Positions 14,201 through 16,245 of a stretch of DNA of 16,245 bases are shown here, one piece after another. Below the pieces are notes generated by a model, which saw nothing but the letters and a program-made list of their open reading frames with translations, had not been told where the DNA came from and did not search any database. A program made the position numbers and the translations under genes. The DNA lies in the NCBI GenBank assembly GCA_001275005.1, contig JWZX01000807.1, forward strand, positions 1 through 16,245. The letters run 5' to 3'. This stretch comes from Chrysochromulina tobinii. Its lineage: Eukaryota; Haptophyta; Prymnesiales; Chrysochromulinaceae. Position 1 is the first letter of the stretch. Every line of letters starts with the position of its first letter.

Positions 14201-16226
14201 CTCCTTCTTCTGCGCCTCCTCCTCCGCCTCCTTCATCTTGCGAGCCTTGGCCTCTTTGATCTTCGCCTGCTCTTCGGGCATGTGCTCGAGCAGGTTGATG
14301 GCCGTGATGCCCATCACCGGATCCCAGTCATCGCCCACAAACGGGATGATCTTGCCTGATGGCAAGGGCAATCAATGGCAATCAATGGCGATCACGAGCT
14401 TGCCTGCTTCGCGCACGCGTACGCCCATCCACCCTGATGGCAATGGCCATCAATGGCAATCAATGGCCATCAATGGCCATCAATGGCCATCAATGGCCAT
14501 CAATGGCGAGCGCAAGCTTGCCTGCTTCGCGCACGCGTACGCCCATCCACGGTGTGTAGAGCTGCGGCTGCGTCGGCAGTAAGACCTTAAAGTATCGGGT
14601 CTCGAGGATGTTGATGTCCGTACCTGTGGGGAGAGGGCGCCGTGGTGAGCACTTGCATGCAAGGCCTCCGGGTCTCGAGGATGTTGATGTCCGTACCTGT
14701 GGGGAGAGGGCGCCGTGGTGAGCACTTGCATGCAAGGCCTCCGGGTCTCGAGGATGTTGATGTCCGTACCCGTCCGAAGTTGCGTCCCCGTGATGGACGA
14801 GCCGTGGTCGGGGATGCGCCATTCACGCTCCTCGGCTTGCTCATCGCCGTACTCAAACTCAACGTATCTGATGAGGGGGGCAATCAATGATGTCATCAGC
14901 GGCCATCAGTGGCCATCAGTGGCCATCCGAGGCCATCAGAAGCCCATAGAACGTACGGCGAAGTGAGGAAGCAATCAGAAGCAATCAGAAGCAATCAGAA
15001 GCCATCCGATGCCATCAGAAGCCAATAGAACGTACGGCGAAGTGAGGAAGCAATCAGAAGCAATCAGAAGCCATCCGAAGCCCATAGAACGTACGGTGAA
15101 GTGAGGAAGACGGGAGCCCCGAGGACCTCTCGCGGTGCAATCACGGGGTAATCACGGGGTAATCACGGGGTAATCTCGTACGGCGAAGTGAGGAAGACGG
15201 GAGCCCCGAGGACCTCTCGCGGTGGCACGTCGCGACAGCCAACCAGCTGCACCTCGATCACGTACGGCCGCATCTCGGGCCGCAGATAGCCCAGTGCACT
15301 CACGCCCTCCGTCAGATGGTACTTCGAGAGCTTCGCCGCCTGAGAGCCGCATGCACACAGTGGCACTCAGTGGGCACTCAGAGGGCACTCAGAGGGCACT
15401 CAGCGGGCACTCAGCGGGCACTCAGCGGGCACTCAGAGAGCACTCAGAGAGCACTCAGAGGGCACTCAGAGGGCACTCAGTGGCACTCAGTGGGGCAATT
15501 AGAGACGCAATCAGCGCTCCTCACCTGGGAGGAGAGGTCGACGATGGCAGCACTCTTCGTGCCATCCGGTGCGTCAAGGCTCTTGGGTGGCTGGTAAGCC
15601 CGCAGCTCGAAGGAGCAGAGAAGGAACCCGACGGGGGTCGGGTCATCATCCCCGCCAGCATCGAAGTCGAGCTCGGCAAACTTGGGATCGTACAACGGCA
15701 TCCATGTGGGCTCTCCCGCGCTCCTGATGAGGGGGGGGCAATCAGATCTCATCAGAGGTCATCATCAGATGCAATCAACGGCATCCATGCGGGCTCTCCC
15801 GCGCTCCTGCTGTAGAAGACCGACACGTACTTAGTGTACGGCCATCAGACGCAATCAGGCGCAATCAGGCGCAATCAGGCGCAATCAGACGCAATCAGAC
15901 GCAATCAGACGCAATCCGTCGCCATCAGCAGCGCAAGTACTTGTTGTAGAAGACCGACACGTTTTTGGTGTACGGGCCGCTCGGGGCTAATGTACGCCCC
16001 ATGACAGTGTCACTTGGAGCGAGGTCCTGAAGCGCAGAGAGGCCAAAAGCGGCGCCCGCGTCGTAGACGCAGACCGAGACCTTTGAGGCGAACGTGAGCT
16101 CGCCCGGGAGATGCACCTTGAGGGAGGGGAGGGGGGGTGGCGCCGTGATGAGCACATGCATGCTGGGAGATACACCTTGAGGGCGAGCTCCCCGGGAGAT
16201 ACACCTTGAGGGCGAGCTGCTGGTAC
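11220..16226 (-). CDS. Ferlin, C-terminal half (partial, runs off right edge), at least 14 exons
   Basis: Ferlins are tail-anchored multi-C2 proteins acting in Ca2+/lipid-dependent membrane fusion and repair. Exons (minus): 16226-16205, 16116-15941, 15723-15525, 15339-15182, 14867-14770, 14623-14522, 14355-14126, 13918-13819, 13692-13347, 12952-12661, 12531-12373, 12186-12149, 12058-11844, 11701-11220; phases agree at every junction (about 871 residues). In order: the end of a C2 domain (VSVCVYDAGAAFGL, VGFLLCSFEL); a second C2 (RPYVIEVQLVGCRDVPP, SPYVEFEYGDEQ, YFKVLLPTQPQLYTPW); a Lys/Glu-rich linker; a third C2 (CRVRVHVYGATSLAP, LHLEVWDYQLLSESLLGKT); a fourth (MFELRVIVWDAIDV, TDVHHRS, AEFFWRMVWPMALPE, RLFIQLWDADILSSNDAIGE); PNQHPFLPNP; and a C-terminal membrane helix (CVVLVVVVVIVLLNSM). 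Ca2+-binding aspartates look only partly conserved. The rightmost 22-nt exon is the least certain. Confidence 0.9.
11702..11843 (-). repeat. Ferlin intron 13: 11-mer array
   Basis: Units aggcgatcaag and aggcaatcaag on the plus strand (sense CTTGATCGCCT). The donor is GGCG|GTTCGT and the acceptor CTCATCAG. I see no exon copy. Confidence 0.85.
12059..12148 (-). repeat. Ferlin intron 12: 22-mer units, flanked by exon duplication
   Basis: The 90-bp intron starts with GTAGGCGATCGCCCAGCC, one mismatch from the next exon start GTACGCGATCGCCCAGCC; the match extends over about 22 bases. The acceptor is CTCATCAG. Confidence 0.85.
12187..12372 (-). repeat. Ferlin intron 11: degenerate decamer array
   Basis: Loose repeats such as agagcaatca and atagcaatcc lie at 12225-12305. 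GCATGC lies at 12206-12211, just upstream of the acceptor CTTCCAG. Confidence 0.75.
12532..12567 (-). mobile_element. Introner-like element copy 3 (ferlin intron 10)
   Basis: Sense GCATGC, ACGCGCTCACCACGGCGCC, C-rich tract, CACAG. The same intron (12660-12532) holds a copy of the upstream exon end, CTCGGCTACATCTCGAG, at about 12605-12622. Confidence 0.7.
12953..13346 (-). repeat. Ferlin intron 9: two-level repeat array with acceptor copies
   Basis: At 13170-13335 the plus-strand unit is aggtcatccg. At 12955-13060 it is a 22-mer, gatgagggaggccatcagagct. Two internal copies of the acceptor plus downstream exon start (ending CTCATCAG|GTATGAGGGG) lie at about 13059-13095 and 13139-13175; the third, at 12952, is the real one. 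The intron starts GTACGAG, echoing the exon start GTATGAG. Confidence 0.85.
13693..13734 (-). mobile_element. Introner-like element copy 4 (ferlin intron 8, second unit)
   Basis: Sense GCATGC, then GATGCTCACCACGGCGC, pyrimidine tract, CCCCACAG. It belongs to an 80-bp unit (13772-13693) that begins with a copy of the next exon start, GTTTGGGGCCACGCACGATC. Confidence 0.75.
13773..13814 (-). mobile_element. Introner-like element copy 5 (ferlin intron 8, first unit)
   Basis: Near-identical to the neighbouring copy, 80 bp away. If used alone it would make a 46-bp intron (13818-13773), but the 80-bp unit after it would then shift the frame, so I treat both as one 126-bp intron. Confidence 0.72.
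13919..14125 (-). repeat. Ferlin intron 7: aggccatcag decamer array
   Basis: More than a dozen nearly perfect decamers (sense CTGATGGCCT) lie at 13970-14105. A shorter 20-bp repeat containing gcgagcact lies at 13938-13972 near the acceptor. No exon copy is seen. Confidence 0.9.
14356..14521 (-). repeat. Ferlin intron 6: decamer array, exon copy, GC donor
   Basis: Units atggccatca lie at 14445-14510. At about 14395-14432 lies a copy of the upstream exon end running through the junction (sense GCGTACGCGTGCGCGAAGCA, then GGCAAGCT). Frame continuity requires GCA G|GC AAG, so the donor is GC: CAG|GCAAGC. Confidence 0.8.
14624..14660 (-). mobile_element. Introner-like element copy 6 (ferlin intron 5, second unit)
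   Basis: Sense GCATGC, AAGTGCTCACCACGGCGCC, CTCTCCCCACAG. It forms the 3' part of a 73-bp unit (14696-14624) that starts with GTACGGACATCAACATCCTC, the same as the next exon. Confidence 0.78.
14697..14733 (-). mobile_element. Introner-like element copy 7 (ferlin intron 5, first unit)
   Basis: Identical to the previous copy. The two complete 73-bp units (14769-14697 and 14696-14624) are perfect tandem duplicates and together make exactly the 146-bp intron. Confidence 0.78.
14868..15181 (-). repeat. Ferlin intron 4: mixed array with three copies of the exon end
   Basis: Units aagcaatcag, taatcacgggg and tggccatcag. The upstream exon end with its junction (sense CTCACTTCGCCGTACG) is copied at about 15091-15137 (longest, about 47 bases), 15031-15050 and 14951-14970. 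The acceptor is CTCATCAG. Confidence 0.85.
15340..15524 (-). repeat. Ferlin intron 3: gggcactcag 11-mer array
   Basis: About twelve units of agggcactcag (sense CTGAGTGCCCT) at 15358-15495. GCATGC lies at 15349-15354 before the acceptor CTCTCAG. No exon copy is seen. Confidence 0.88.
15724..15940 (-). repeat. Ferlin intron 2: gcaatcagac array with fossil exon junction
   Basis: Decamers gcaatcaggc and gcaatcagac fill 15845-15920. Positions 15776-15840 are an in-frame, uninterrupted copy of the joined flanking exons (reads YVSVFYSRSAGEPAWMPL). A second small array lies at 15730-15775. The acceptor is CTCATCAG. Confidence 0.85.
16117..16163 (-). mobile_element. Introner-like element copy 8 (ferlin, rightmost intron)
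   Basis: Sense GCATGC, ATGTGCTCATCACGGCGCC, long C-rich tract, CTCAAG. Both junctions share CCCTCAAG|GTGNATCTCCC, a 19-base repeat with one mismatch. A further copy of this segment lies at 16171-16190. Confidence 0.68.
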
Positions 16227-16245
16227 CTGAGGGAGGGGAGGGGAG

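Overview
The window is eukaryotic nuclear DNA. It is GC-rich and gene-dense. It carries spliced genes with GT-AG (once probably GC-AG) introns, a ferlin, a diacylglycerol kinase, an MLLE (PABP C-terminal) domain and a KDEL-terminated secretory protein. High GC, short introns packed with 10/11-bp minisatellites, and repeated intron sequences point to a unicellular alga. A haptophyte is my first guess, with a pelagophyte or dinoflagellate possible; this is inference from style, not from a marker gene.

Layout, left to right. (1) 1-1655, minus: the 5' part of an intronless gene that runs off the left edge, with an N-terminal Cys/His cluster and a duplicated PVRLGL...W motif. (2) 1656-2471: divergent intergenic region. 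(3) 2472-3866, plus: intronless MLLE-domain protein. (4) 4415-4915, minus: small ER-lumen protein with signal peptide and C-terminal KDEL. (5) 5245-9105, minus: diacylglycerol kinase in eight exons, which join in frame with no leftover bases. (6) 9217-10656, plus: intronless low-complexity protein of unknown function, head-to-head with the kinase across about 110 bp that contains a perfect 9-bp inverted repeat. (7) 11220-16226, minus: the C-terminal half of a ferlin in at least fourteen exons, ending in a tail-anchor membrane helix and running off the right edge.

The kinase (lipid second messenger removal) and the ferlin (calcium/lipid-dependent membrane fusion) both act at membranes, but nothing in the sequence shows that the neighbouring genes form a pathway.

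The most interesting content is in the introns. Of the 20 introns modelled by reading-frame continuity, about 15 contain copies of their own flanking exon sequence, often as a direct repeat spanning both splice sites. Several hold an uninterrupted copy of the exon-exon junction inside the intron. Eight copies of a short shared element (GCATGC, then GTGCTCACCACGGCGCC, then a pyrimidine tract and CACAG) supply the acceptor end of five or six introns in two unrelated genes, which is what an introner-like element would look like. A second class of introns ends in CTCATCAG and is filled with decamer or 11-mer minisatellites. These arrays always have the same polarity relative to transcription, and each intron has its own homogenised variant. 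The window therefore looks like a place where introns are being gained and are still expanding.
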